Source: Marinobacter sp. THAF197a (GTDB lineage: Bacteria; Pseudomonadota; Gammaproteobacteria; Pseudomonadales; Oleiphilaceae). From it: DNA of 64,000 nt. Both the position numbers and the translations under genes were made by a program. The notes beneath the pieces are model-generated. The model saw nothing but the letters and a program-made list of their open reading frames with translations. It was not told where the DNA came from and searched no databases. Each line of letters opens with the position of its first letter. The stretch's first letter is position 1. Positions 1 to 8,499 of this stretch are shown in pieces. Location of the stretch: positions 124,001-188,000 of the forward strand of contig NZ_CP045324.1 in assembly GCF_009363275.1 (NCBI RefSeq). The letters are read 5' to 3'.

Positions 1-1346
1 AAACAGCCCTGGCCGTCCTTCTGATCGGAATCTTTGCCGCTGGCATTCCGACAGGACTTCGATTTCAGGTGCGTCACTACGATGCGAACAACCTGATCGC
101 CATGCCGTGCCTGGAACATCTGGGCCAGGGGCGGCCTGCCCATGGGCTCTGACGGCTGCCGACTGGCTTCGCCAACAGGGGTTGCCCGATCTGTCCGGTA
201 TAACAGGGCGCTGCGAATGGCGTCGGAGCCGTCATCGCCGGGTGTCGCCACAAAACGCCACTCGGCGCCAAGCTGCGCGGCCAGTTCGGCAACGGCACTG
301 TCTGGGCCATAACCGTCGTTTTCAAGTTCGGTGACTGCCAGTATGTCCGGGTCTGGTAAGGTGAGAGCTGCCACCAGCCGCTGGCTCTGGTCCTGGAAGG
401 CGGCCAGACTCTCTGCCCCCCGGGCAGTGGGAAAGCCTGCACCCTGGCCGTTACCGTTGAAGTAGTTCTCCAGGTTCAGGGTGACGACCCGCAGGTGGAC
501 GCCATCGGACCTTCCGGGTGGTTGCGGGCGCTCGTTGCTGGCTTTGAAGACCGGTTGCCTGTCTGGCTGGACGCGCCACTGGCCAAAGCGAAAATCGAGA
601 ACGCCCTGCAGTTGCGAGACGGTATCGCCGGCGCGTACCGTGTTCCGCCCATCAAGCCCGCCCGGTGGCCATGGCACGGGATCAGGATTGCGCACGGCCA
701 GGCCATCGTCCAGAAACACACGGTGTTGATGGTTGTTGCGGGCCTGCCTGACGGCTGCTGGCCCCGGTGCCAGGTATTCCGTCGGCATGACTTGATCCGC
801 GGCGGCCAGAGTAAGCTCGCCGTAAAGGGCAAGGTTGTAGTGGTCAATAACCGTCAGCGGGGCGGCAAAGCGAACCCGCATGTTCTCAAGACTTTCCGGT
901 GGTTGTGACCAGGGCAGTGACACCTCGATGGGCCGGGGCATCTTGCCCTCGCCGCAGACTGTCAGCTTGCCGACATCCACCAGTTCCGTCAGACCATGAT
1001 ATTCCTTGACGATCCCTGTCAGTCGCAGGCGCTGGCCGGGCTTGCCCGCTGCCTGGCGTGTGTAGATGAACAGGGCTTCGGAGGTGGCCGGGTTCTGGTC
1101 CGTTTCAGCGTCAGCCTGTTGCAGGTAGAAACCACCAAAACCACCTTTGTGGCGACTGTCCCGGGTGAGGATGCCTTCGACGGTGACGGTTTGCCCGACC
1201 ATGGGCGAAGCGGAGCCGCTCCCCTGAATGGTGTGGATGGCAGTGGCCGGCGCGCCACACGCCTCGGCCACTGCCTGCGTCGGGACGCAGAGCGTGGTAG
1301 CCAGGCCGAGGGCGGCGTTGAGCAGAAGTCTGGAAAGTGTCGTCAC
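1..1346 (-). CDS. Secreted NucH/ExeM-type endonuclease/exonuclease/phosphatase, C-terminus cut by window edge
   Basis: The frame is open from a GTG at 1346 to the window edge (about 448 codons), so the C-terminal part is missing. It begins with a signal peptide (LLLNAALGLATTLCVPTQAVA), an OB-like segment rich in small residues, and then the nuclease core with LNLENYFNG, TELENDGYG, LLYR and THLKSKSC...DGQGC. These motifs are typical of extracellular DNases of the ExeM/NucH group, which degrade external DNA for nutrients or biofilm turnover. The start is inferred: an in-frame stop lies four codons upstream, and no clear ribosome binding site is visible. It lies 9 bp behind the WYL regulator gene and is probably cotranscribed with it. 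Confidence 0.85.
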   Translation of the reverse strand, partial: MTTLSRLLLNAALGLATTLCVPTQAVAEACGAPATAIHTIQGSGSASPMVGQTVTVEGILTRDSRHKGGFGGFYLQQADAETDQNPATSEALFIYTRQAAGKPGQRLRLTGIVKEYHGLTELVDVGKLTVCGEGKMPRPIEVSLPWSQPPESLENMRVRFAAPLTVIDHYNLALYGELTLAAADQVMPTEYLAPGPAAVRQARNNHQHRVFLDDGLAVRNPDPVPWPPGGLDGRNTVRAGDTVSQLQGVLDFRFGQWRVQPDRQPVFKASNERPQPPGRSDGVHLRVVTLNLENYFNGNGQGAGFPTARGAESLAAFQDQSQRLVAALTLPDPDILAVTELENDGYGPDSAVAELAAQLGAEWRFVATPGDDGSDAIRSALLYRTDRATPVGEASRQPSEPMGRPPLAQMFQARHGDQVVRIVVTHLKSKSCRNASGKDSDQKDGQGC

Positions 1347-1355
1347 CGGGCCAGT

Positions 1356-2258
1356 CTAGCAGAGACCGGCCACCGCTTTGAGTGCCCGTTCGCGCTTGCT
1401 GCCAAAGCCAAGCTGGTCCGGATTGGCCAGTTCCAGCTGCTGCACCAGTGGGTCCGGGTGGCTATTGTCAAAGGTAATTCCGAGCCGGGACAGGACATAG
1501 GGCGCCAACGCTGCGCGGGTTTCAATGCTGAGGCAGCCCTGTTCCATACCGTAGTCGTTGGCAATGATCTGTTGTTGCGCCTCGGTCAGGCGCTGATCAG
1601 GTGCGATCTCCAGGGTGACCAGGCGTTGCCAGTCTTCATCCTGCTGTGCGGCGTGCCTGGATTTCTGCCGGAGTGCCTCCGGCTGGCCCTGAAAACGGCT
1701 CAGGGCGAAATCCCGGAATTCCCGGTTGGCATTGCACCAGGCCCGCACATGCCAGCTGTTACCCGTGCATACCAGTGAATGCGGCTCCAGCAGGCTGTCG
1801 GCGGCTTCCGGTCGGCTCAGGGACACGTAACTGGCCTTGAGTTGGCGGTGATAACGGGTAGCGTTAACCACGGCCCGCATGGTTTCCGGGGCGATGCGCC
1901 GGGACGGTTCCGGGATGACGGCATTGCCCGGCAGACCAAGCTCCAGGTCAGAAAACGTGTCGCTCAGGCTCTGTTGCCGTGCAAGCAGGTCTTGATACTC
2001 GCTAACCTGGCCCCGGGTTACCACCGGTTTGAAACCGGCTGCCGGCACATAGCCCTTCAGGTGCCGGTCGTAAACCAGGTTGCCGGGAGCCAGTTCCCGC
2101 AAGTAGGTGTTGATATCCTTTGATGCCTGCTGGCGACCAATGCCGAAACTGTGGCAGATGTGGTTGGTGGTCAGGCGTCCTTCCCACAAGGCGATGATTT
2201 CAATCAGTCGATAGCGAAGCAGTAAATCCCAGCGAATGGGCCAGTCCGTTTTCTTCAT
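1356..2258 (-). CDS. HTH-WYL domain transcriptional regulator (BrxR/CapW/PafC-like)
   Basis: 300 residues. The N-terminus (RWDLLLRYRLIEIIALWEGR, then FGIGRQQASKDINTYL) is a winged helix-turn-helix. The middle holds a WYL core (LEPHSLVCTGNSWHVRAWC and REFRDFALSRF), followed by a WCX-type C-terminal region. Proteins with this N-terminus are DNA-binding repressors that respond to nucleic-acid or nucleotide ligands and are often found next to defence genes. Here the only neighbours are a secreted nuclease and an MFS transporter, so a defence role is not supported. The gene is divergent from the MFS gene across about 250 bp that holds its likely promoter (a TTGACA on the minus strand near 2352-2357). 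Confidence 0.85.
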   Translation of the reverse strand: MKKTDWPIRWDLLLRYRLIEIIALWEGRLTTNHICHSFGIGRQQASKDINTYLRELAPGNLVYDRHLKGYVPAAGFKPVVTRGQVSEYQDLLARQQSLSDTFSDLELGLPGNAVIPEPSRRIAPETMRAVVNATRYHRQLKASYVSLSRPEAADSLLEPHSLVCTGNSWHVRAWCNANREFRDFALSRFQGQPEALRQKSRHAAQQDEDWQRLVTLEIAPDQRLTEAQQQIIANDYGMEQGCLSIETRAALAPYVLSRLGITFDNSHPDPLVQQLELANPDQLGFGSKRERALKAVAGLC

Positions 2259-2507
2259 AACCAGGCGCTCACGGTCCGAGTAAGTAGCTTGATGTTTATG
2301 TTACCCGCTACGGCTATCAGGTTCTGTTACGGCCCATTAATGTAAAACATTGTCAAATACCGCGCCACTACTGGGTTCGAGGTCTCGGCAACTGCTTAGT
2401 GGAGTCGTCTGGCGATGGCTGGTTAAATACACACCAGCAGACAACCCATAACGTTGCTATCTTTTCTTTACTGTCACCCTGATGTAACCCAATACCCGGA
2501 GCCACTC

Positions 2508-3791
2508 ATGACCCGAATGGTCACCTCCCTTTCGGCGCTGATCCTCAGCATTGTGTTGCTGGTCAGCGGCAATGCGTTTCTGATGACGCTGCTGGGTATT
2601 CGCCTGAGTATCGAAGAAGTCTCACCCAATGTCATTGGCTGGGTGCTGGTGTGCTATTCCATCGGTTTTGTCCTTGGCACCCTGTATGTCCACAAGATTA
2701 TTGGCAGGGTTGGCCATATCCGCGCTTTTGCGGCATTTGCTGCCATGGCTGCCGTGGTGTCGCTGATGTATCCGATGGCGGTGTCGATGATTTTCTGGGC
2801 GGTCCTGCGGGTGCTGTCCGGCTTCACCATCGCCGGTGTGCTGGTGGTGATTGAAAGCTGGTTTTCCAGCCGTGCCACTAACGCCAACCGGGGTGCGCTG
2901 TTTGCCGTTTACCAGATTGTTTTCTACTTGTCGGCCGCCGGCGGCCAGTTGATTGTCAACGTGGGTGACCCGGGCAGTTTCCTGCCGTTTTCGCTGGCGG
3001 CCATCCTGCTGACTCTCGCTCTGATTCCTCTGGCTCTCACTCGAATGGAAGCGCCGGCGATTGAGCAGGTGCACCGGATGTCGATCTTCAAACTCGGGCG
3101 GGAATCATTTTCCGGTGTCGCTGGCGCGCTGATCAGCGGTGTCATGATTGGCGGCTTCTACGCACTGGGGCCGGTATACGCCACGTTAGTGGGGCTGGAC
3201 GTGGCCAGAACTTCGACCTTCATGGCCAGCGCCATCATTGCTGCCATGTTGTTGGCTTGGCCATTGGGCCGGGTGTGTGATCGATTTGACCGGCGCCGGG
3301 TGATGTTCTGGGTGGCGCTGATTGCTTCTGCTTCGGCCGTTGGGGTTGGCGTTTTCGGGGCGGCAAGCCTGGCGTTGCTCACCCTTCTGGTAGGGCTTTT
3401 TACCGGTCTGTCGGCCACTCTGTACCCAATCGCGGTGGCCATCACCAACGACCGCATGGACAGCAACCGGATTGTCGCCGCCAGTGCCACGCTGTTGCTG
3501 AGCTACGGTATTGGCAGCGTAATCGGGCCGATCACCATGGCGGAGTTAATCAATATCATGGGGCCCTCCGGCCTGTTCTATGGCAATGCCGGCTTCCTGG
3601 TGTTGCTGGCAGTGATCACCAGTTACCGGATCAGCCACACGGACGACGTGCCGGTGGAGCAGCAGGAGCACTTTGTCCCGGCCATGCCGGAGGCGTCTCC
3701 GGTGCTTTCCGAGCTGGACCCGCGTAACACCGAGTTCCACGAATCTCCGGAAGTGGAGGAAATGCAGGAAGAGTTGCGTCAGGCTGGCTGA
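2508..3791 (+). CDS. MFS transporter, YcaD-like
   Basis: About 427 residues with twelve predicted membrane segments. An MFS loop motif (RVCDRFDRRRVMFW) joins the two halves, and WFSSRATNANRGALFAVYQ follows the fourth helix, as in the YcaD group of putative drug/sugar exporters. The C-terminal 60 residues are a charged cytoplasmic tail rich in Glu and Pro, which is longer than usual. The start ATG at 2508 is chosen because GGAG sits 7-8 bases upstream; an in-frame TTG at 2454 would add a non-membrane extension. The substrate cannot be told from sequence. Confidence 0.85.
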   Translation: MTRMVTSLSALILSIVLLVSGNAFLMTLLGIRLSIEEVSPNVIGWVLVCYSIGFVLGTLYVHKIIGRVGHIRAFAAFAAMAAVVSLMYPMAVSMIFWAVLRVLSGFTIAGVLVVIESWFSSRATNANRGALFAVYQIVFYLSAAGGQLIVNVGDPGSFLPFSLAAILLTLALIPLALTRMEAPAIEQVHRMSIFKLGRESFSGVAGALISGVMIGGFYALGPVYATLVGLDVARTSTFMASAIIAAMLLAWPLGRVCDRFDRRRVMFWVALIASASAVGVGVFGAASLALLTLLVGLFTGLSATLYPIAVAITNDRMDSNRIVAASATLLLSYGIGSVIGPITMAELINIMGPSGLFYGNAGFLVLLAVITSYRISHTDDVPVEQQEHFVPAMPEASPVLSELDPRNTEFHESPEVEEMQEELRQAG

Positions 3792-3861
3792 CGCGCCTTT
3801 CGGTTTTCCCCAATTATATTTTCACCCTGATATCTGTTTTTATTTCAATGGTTAGCTTACT

Positions 3862-3878
3862 ATTGGTGAATTTCCAAT
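3862..3878. promoter_or_regulatory. Palindrome, possible MarR operator
   Basis: ATTGG-N7-CCAAT inverted repeat (17 bp, AT-rich centre) about 80 bp upstream of the MarR gene that follows. Position and size fit an autoregulatory MarR/SlyA operator. The assignment is by position only. Confidence 0.4.
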
Positions 3879-3953
3879 AAGGTAAGTGTTTTCTCGGTTT
3901 TCGGGGTGGCGTTTGCTTGTCCCATGCCGGATCACCATCAGGAGTGTTTAACC

Positions 3954-4379
3954 ATGAGAGATCAATTCCCGTTTGCCGTTGCCCGGGTTACCCGCCGCTG
4001 GCGCAAGATGCTGGATGAGCGGTTGAAAGACCTGGGGGTCACGCAGGCTCGCTGGAGCACCATGGTGTATCTGCAGCAGGGCGGTGAAGGCCTTACCCAG
4101 CGCGAACTGGCCAGTCTGATGGCCATTGAAAATCCTACCCTGGTCAGGTTGCTTGATAGCCTGGAGCAGCAGGAGTTGATTGAGCGGCGCCCCTGTCCGA
4201 ATGATCGGCGCGCCCGCCGGTTGCATCTGACCAAGGCCGGTGCCGAGTTCATGGATGAGCTCTCCGAGCGGGCCGCTGTGTTGCGTGAAGAGATGCTGGA
4301 GGGCGTGACTGACAAGGAAATCGAATGCGCGCTCAAGGTGTTCCACAAAATTATGGATAACGCCGAGAAGCAGAAGTAA
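3954..4379 (+). CDS. MarR/SlyA-family transcriptional regulator
   Basis: 141 residues with the MarR winged helix: LTQRELASLMAIENPTLVRL is the recognition region and RRPCPNDRRARRLHLT the wing. SlyA-type repressors control efflux pumps and stress genes. The ATG at 3954 has AGGAG nine bases upstream; an in-frame upstream ATG at 3906 lacks one. The next gene, an EmrB-type efflux pump, starts three bases after this stop codon, so the pair is an operon and the pump is the likely target. Confidence 0.9.
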   Translation: MRDQFPFAVARVTRRWRKMLDERLKDLGVTQARWSTMVYLQQGGEGLTQRELASLMAIENPTLVRLLDSLEQQELIERRPCPNDRRARRLHLTKAGAEFMDELSERAAVLREEMLEGVTDKEIECALKVFHKIMDNAEKQK

Positions 4380-4382
4380 CGC

Positions 4383-5774
4383 TTGATCGATAATTCTGTC
4401 GAGGGCCTGACCGCCCGTTACGGCGAACGCTGGCGCTGGCTGGCCGTTGCTACGGTTGTCCTTGGCACCATGGCCACGGTGCTTAGCGCCACGGTGGTGA
4501 ATGTTGCGCTCCATGACATCATGATGGAGTTCGGCATTCGCCAGGGCCAGGTGCACTGGCTGGCCACCGGATTCATCGCCGCCATGACCACCACCATGCT
4601 GGCGTCCGCCTGGCTGCTGGACCGGTTTGGTGTGCGCCTGACCCTGGGTGTTGCCATGGCGGTGTTCACCGTCATCTCCCTTGTCGGCGGTTTTGCCGAG
4701 TCTCCTGAACAGCTGATTGCGGCCAGAATAGGCCAGGGTGCCATGGCCGGGTTGATGCAACCCATGGGCATGTACCTGGTGTTCCGGATTTTTCCGGCCG
4801 ACAGGCGTGGTCAGGCCATGGGCATTTATGGCATGGGGGTGATTCTGGCACCGGCGTTGGGCCCTGTGCTGGGTGGCTTTCTGGTGGACCAGTTCAACTG
4901 GCGCTATGTGATGTTTGCACCGGCACCGGTCACCCTTCTGGGTGTCTGGATGGCCTGGCGGTTCCTGCCGCTGCCCCGCTCCCGCCCTGCGCCTTATCCC
5001 TTTGACCTGCCCGGTTTGTTACTGCTTGGGGCAACCATCGCCCTGACCCTGGATACCCTGACCCGAATGCAGGCCTGGCCAGGCCAGGAGCTGCGAATCG
5101 TGATGCAATGGGCGTTGGCCCTTGGCCTTTTGTTCGCCTTTGTCTTTCGGGAACGCACGGCGAAGCATCCACTGGTTAACCTGCTACTGTTGCGCCAACC
5201 GGTGTTTCTGTTCGCTACGCTGGGCGCCATGGCGCTTGGGCTGGCGCTGTTTGGCTCAACCTACCTGATTCCCCTGTTTGTGCAGACCACGCTGGGCTTC
5301 TCGGCGACGGAGGCGGGGCTGCTGATGCTGCCCGCCGGGGTGGTGCTGGGCATTGTTTTTCCGCTGTCGGGCCGGCTGGCAGACAAGCGCAGCGCCCGCA
5401 GCCTGGTGCTGTTTGGAATCGGGGTGTTCGCCTTGTCCGCCGTCCTGTTTGCTCTGACCGGCCAGTACGCTGGTTTTGGCTGGCTGGTACTCTGGGCAGT
5501 GCTGGGCCGGATCGGGATTGGCTTTATGCTGCCGGCCCTGTCCACCGGTGCGCTGAATCCACTGCCCAAGGAACAGCTGGGCGCCGGGTCCAGCACCATC
5601 AATTTCGCCCGCCAACTCGGGGGTGCCCTGGGGGTAAATGTGGTGGCACTGACCATCGAGTTCGGTGAACACCAGGGCAGTGTGCCTACCGCGGCTGCGT
5701 TCGAGGCGGCCTGGTGGCTGGTTGCGGTGTTTGTGGCGTTGGCTGCCGTGCCGGTCTGGAAAATGCGGGTGTAA
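4383..5774 (+). CDS. DHA2-family (EmrB/QacA-type) drug efflux MFS transporter
   Basis: 463 residues, 14-helix DHA2 topology. The first helix carries LSATVVNVALHDIM, the family's TxVNVALP region with its usual acidic residue replaced, and GPVLGGFLVDQFNWRYVMF corresponds to motif C, typical of antiporters. No EmrA-type membrane fusion partner or outer membrane channel lies nearby, so it may act alone in the inner membrane. The start is a TTG at 4383, three bases after the MarR stop, and probably depends on translational coupling; the next ATG (4470) would delete the first helix. Confidence 0.85.
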   Translation: MIDNSVEGLTARYGERWRWLAVATVVLGTMATVLSATVVNVALHDIMMEFGIRQGQVHWLATGFIAAMTTTMLASAWLLDRFGVRLTLGVAMAVFTVISLVGGFAESPEQLIAARIGQGAMAGLMQPMGMYLVFRIFPADRRGQAMGIYGMGVILAPALGPVLGGFLVDQFNWRYVMFAPAPVTLLGVWMAWRFLPLPRSRPAPYPFDLPGLLLLGATIALTLDTLTRMQAWPGQELRIVMQWALALGLLFAFVFRERTAKHPLVNLLLLRQPVFLFATLGAMALGLALFGSTYLIPLFVQTTLGFSATEAGLLMLPAGVVLGIVFPLSGRLADKRSARSLVLFGIGVFALSAVLFALTGQYAGFGWLVLWAVLGRIGIGFMLPALSTGALNPLPKEQLGAGSSTINFARQLGGALGVNVVALTIEFGEHQGSVPTAAAFEAAWWLVAVFVALAAVPVWKMRV

Positions 5775-5821
5775 GGTAGCCAGTTGCCATTTCCGGCGGG
5801 ATTCATTAGCATGTGCCCAAC

Positions 5822-6008
5822 TTCGGGGGAGTAGCCTTCGCTTCTGGGTAACAGGAGCGGACGGTAGTCAACATACTTGGAGCTCATTCTCCATGGCTAC
5901 CGTGTTCCGTGATTGATCGCGGAATTGGCAAGACCTGAGGCAGATCACCTCCACTGGGCGGAAGGTGAGCTGTCTCATGTCTGACGATTTCCGCCCTGAG
6001 GTCTCTTC
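5822..6008 (+). promoter_or_regulatory. yybP-ykoY (Mn2+-sensing) riboswitch
   Basis: The region has the conserved blocks of the yybP-ykoY class in the right order: GGGGGAGTAGCC (5825-5836), AGTCAACATACTTGG (5866-5880), GGCAAGACCTGAGG (5927-5940) and GCCCTGAGGTCT (5993-6004). AGACCT (5931-5936) can pair with AGGTCT (5999-6004). That second strand contains the GAGGT Shine-Dalgarno sequence of the next gene, so the aptamer fold directly involves the ribosome binding site, suggesting translational control. In other bacteria Mn2+ binding switches on exporters of this kind. Confidence 0.88.
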
Positions 6009-6010
6009 GA

Positions 6011-6580
6011 ATGGATGCGTTCCTCGCTTCAACCCTTGCCGTGGCCATTGCCGAAATTGGCGACAAAACCCAGCTCCTGTCTCTTTTCCTGGTTGCCCGA
6101 TACGCAAAGCGTACCCCTATCATTCTTGGTATTCTGGTTGCGACCGTGCTCAATCACGCGCTCTCGGCGTGGCTGGGGGCCTGGGTGGCCAGCTGGATTC
6201 CGTCCCAGTGGTTGCCCTGGATTCTCGCAGTGAGCTTTGTCGCCATCGCCCTGTGGTTGCTGATACCGGATAAAGACGACAGTGCCGAATCTCGGTTTCT
6301 CGGCATGGGCGCCTTCTGGGCGACTACGGTAATGTTCTTCCTGGCGGAGATAGGCGATAAAACCCAGGTGGCTACGGTGGTCCTGGCGGCGAGGTATACG
6401 GAAACGTTATGGGTTATCATCGGCACGACGGTGGGTATGCTCCTGGCCAATATTCCGGTGATCCTGGCCGGGCGCTGGCTAATGGAGCGACTGCCGCTGG
6501 CGACGGCCAGGATCAGTGCCAGCGTATTGTTTGTGGTGCTGGCGGTGGTAACGGTCTGGACCACCCTGGTGAACTCCTGA
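6011..6580 (+). CDS. GDT1/TMEM165 (UPF0016) family manganese exporter
   Basis: 189 residues, six to seven membrane helices, with the two hallmark E-x-G-D-K-[ST] motifs of the family (AEIGDKTQLLSLFLVARY near residue 14 and AEIGDKTQVATVVLAARY near residue 113), one in each pseudo-symmetric half. The acidic residues form the cation site. Bacterial members (MneA/MntX-like) export Mn2+. The Mn2+ riboswitch directly upstream supports that substrate strongly. The start ATG lies 7-8 bases behind GAGGT. Confidence 0.92.
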   Translation: MDAFLASTLAVAIAEIGDKTQLLSLFLVARYAKRTPIILGILVATVLNHALSAWLGAWVASWIPSQWLPWILAVSFVAIALWLLIPDKDDSAESRFLGMGAFWATTVMFFLAEIGDKTQVATVVLAARYTETLWVIIGTTVGMLLANIPVILAGRWLMERLPLATARISASVLFVVLAVVTVWTTLVNS

Positions 6581-6640
6581 CGCGGAACCGTGTCTTTCAG
6601 AGCAGAGGCCCGGAATGAATGTTTATGGGAACTGGTTGAT

Positions 6641-7681
6641 ATGTGGTTGAAAAAATGTGTCGCCGTTCTGGTGTGCCTGATGTCCCTGGCGTCAGCTGTT
6701 AATGCTGCGCCGAACCAAAAGCCGTCAGACACTGCAACGGTTCAAAACGATCGTTCGCCCCGGGTACCAACGTTCGCTCTTAACGGCGATCTGGCGGGGG
6801 AGCTGCAGGTGTTCACGACCCGCTATGAGGATACCTTTGCTGCTATTGGCCATGATGAGGCTCTGGGGTATCTGGAGCTGGTCAAGGCCAATCCGGGTGT
6901 TGACCCCTGGTTACCGGGAGACGGCACGACCATTACTCTGCCGCGTATGTACGTGCTGCCCGATGCACGCCGGGAAGGCATCGTGATTAACCTGGCCGAG
7001 TATCGGCTCTATTATTTCACCAACGATGGCGTTCAGGTGTATCCGGTGGGCATTGGGCGTGAAGAGAATCCGTCACCGCTGACCGACGCCGAGGTAACCA
7101 TGCCTCTGGAATCGCCTGCGTGGTATCCGCCGGCCAGTATCCGGGCATCCTATGAAGCCCGTGGAGAGTATCTGCCGCGTATGATCCCGCCCGGCCCGGA
7201 CAATCCGCTTGGCACTCATGCTCTGATGCTGAGCGAGAAAGGCTATCTGATTCACGGAACCAACAAGCGTTTCGGTATCGGCTTGCCGGTCAGTGCCGGC
7301 TGTTTCCGCATGTATAACGAAGACATTTCCCGGTTTGTCTATCAGGTTCAGAAAGGCACGTCGGTCCAGATTATTCGCGAACCTGTCAAGCTAGGCTTGT
7401 CTGGCGGCGAGGTGTGGCTTGAAGTGCACCGGCCCCATGAAGATTACTCGCCCGAGGATCGGGAACAGCTGTGGCGCGTAACACTGGAAAAACTCGAAGC
7501 CTTCCGCCAGCAACACCCAGACGTGGAAGTCCAGCGCCGGTCCATCGAGCTGGTGGTGGATCAGGCCGATGGCATTCCCACCATGGTCGGTGAGCGACTG
7601 ACCCGGGTGGCTTCTGATAAGGGGCCGACGGAAAGCAATCCGGAAGAGCCTGCAGAGCCGGAGCAAAAGCTGTACTTTTGA
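6641..7681 (+). CDS. L,D-transpeptidase (ErfK/YbiS type) with LysM-like N-terminus
   Basis: 346 residues. A signal peptide (MWLKKCVAVLVCLMSLASAVNA) is followed by a LysM-like segment (about residues 50-110) and the YkuD catalytic domain with IHGTN...LPVSAGCFRMYNED, containing the active-site His and Cys. Such enzymes form 3-3 crosslinks in peptidoglycan or attach the Lpp lipoprotein. An Lpp-like lipoprotein gene lies 3 kb away at 10858-11139. The long C-terminal tail ends in acidic, Pro-rich sequence. The ATG at 6641 is chosen because it begins the signal peptide directly. Confidence 0.9.
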   Translation: MWLKKCVAVLVCLMSLASAVNAAPNQKPSDTATVQNDRSPRVPTFALNGDLAGELQVFTTRYEDTFAAIGHDEALGYLELVKANPGVDPWLPGDGTTITLPRMYVLPDARREGIVINLAEYRLYYFTNDGVQVYPVGIGREENPSPLTDAEVTMPLESPAWYPPASIRASYEARGEYLPRMIPPGPDNPLGTHALMLSEKGYLIHGTNKRFGIGLPVSAGCFRMYNEDISRFVYQVQKGTSVQIIREPVKLGLSGGEVWLEVHRPHEDYSPEDREQLWRVTLEKLEAFRQQHPDVEVQRRSIELVVDQADGIPTMVGERLTRVASDKGPTESNPEEPAEPEQKLYF

Positions 7682-7724
7682 CCCCGGCGCCGCAACCAAT
7701 AAAAACCAAACGGCAGGAGTATTC

Positions 7725-8477
7725 ATGAGTCGTACTATACTGATTACCGGAGCCAGTTCCGGACTGGGTGAAGGCATGGCCCGGGAGTTTGCTGCCCGGG
7801 GTGATCACCTTGCCCTGTGTGCCCGTCGTACCGAGCGGCTGGACCAGCTCCGGGCCGAGCTGGAGGGCACCTATCCGGGAGTGAAGATCAGTGTGCGGGC
7901 CCTGGATGTGAATGATCACGCACAGGTGGCCGAGGTTTTTCAGGCTTTCCGGGAGGAGTTTGGTCAGCTCGACAGGGTCATCGTCAATGCTGGCATCGGT
8001 AAAGGGCAGCCGCTGGGCACCGGGCGTTTTGATGCCAACCGGCAGACCGCAGAAACCAATTTTGTTGCCGCCCTGGCCCAGATAGAAGCCGCCATGGAAA
8101 TATTCCGGGCACAGAACCATGGTCATCTGGTTGCCGTATCATCGGTAACGGCCGTTCGGGGGATGCCTGGCAACGTCACCACCTATGCGGCGACCAAGGC
8201 CGGATTGGCGGCACTTTGCGAGGGTTTGCGTGTCGAACTGAAAAAGCGCCGGTCTCCCATTCGCGTGACCACGCTCTATCCGGGGTATATCCGGACTGAA
8301 ATCAACGAAAAGGTCAAGAACACGCCTTTCATTGTGGACGCGAAGACCGGATGCCGGGCCATGGTCCGTGCCATTGAGTCCGGCAAGGCCGAACGTTTCG
8401 TGCCAGGTTGGCCCTGGACGCCCATTGGTTTCATACTGAGGCGACTGCCGGAGTCCGTACTGGCCCGAATATTCTGA
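7725..8477 (+). CDS. Short-chain dehydrogenase/reductase
   Basis: 250 residues with the classical SDR signature: TGASSGLG for cofactor binding near residue 8, NAGIG near residue 90, the catalytic Ser in VSSVTA and YAATK with Tyr and Lys. ARR after the second strand suggests NADP(H). The substrate is unknown; the C-terminus (GWPWTPIGFILRRLP) resembles SDRs acting on lipids or fatty acyl chains. It starts 43 bp after the transpeptidase behind GGCAGGAG and is 22 bp from the NfeD gene. Confidence 0.9.
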   Translation: MSRTILITGASSGLGEGMAREFAARGDHLALCARRTERLDQLRAELEGTYPGVKISVRALDVNDHAQVAEVFQAFREEFGQLDRVIVNAGIGKGQPLGTGRFDANRQTAETNFVAALAQIEAAMEIFRAQNHGHLVAVSSVTAVRGMPGNVTTYAATKAGLAALCEGLRVELKKRRSPIRVTTLYPGYIRTEINEKVKNTPFIVDAKTGCRAMVRAIESGKAERFVPGWPWTPIGFILRRLPESVLARIF

Positions 8478-8499
8478 TCACTCTGCCTGGGAGATCGCC

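Noticed and set aside
1..2258. WYL regulator plus nuclease as an antiphage defence locus
   Set aside because: The nuclease has a signal peptide and belongs to the secreted NucH/ExeM group, and no other defence gene is nearby. The WYL protein alone is not enough.
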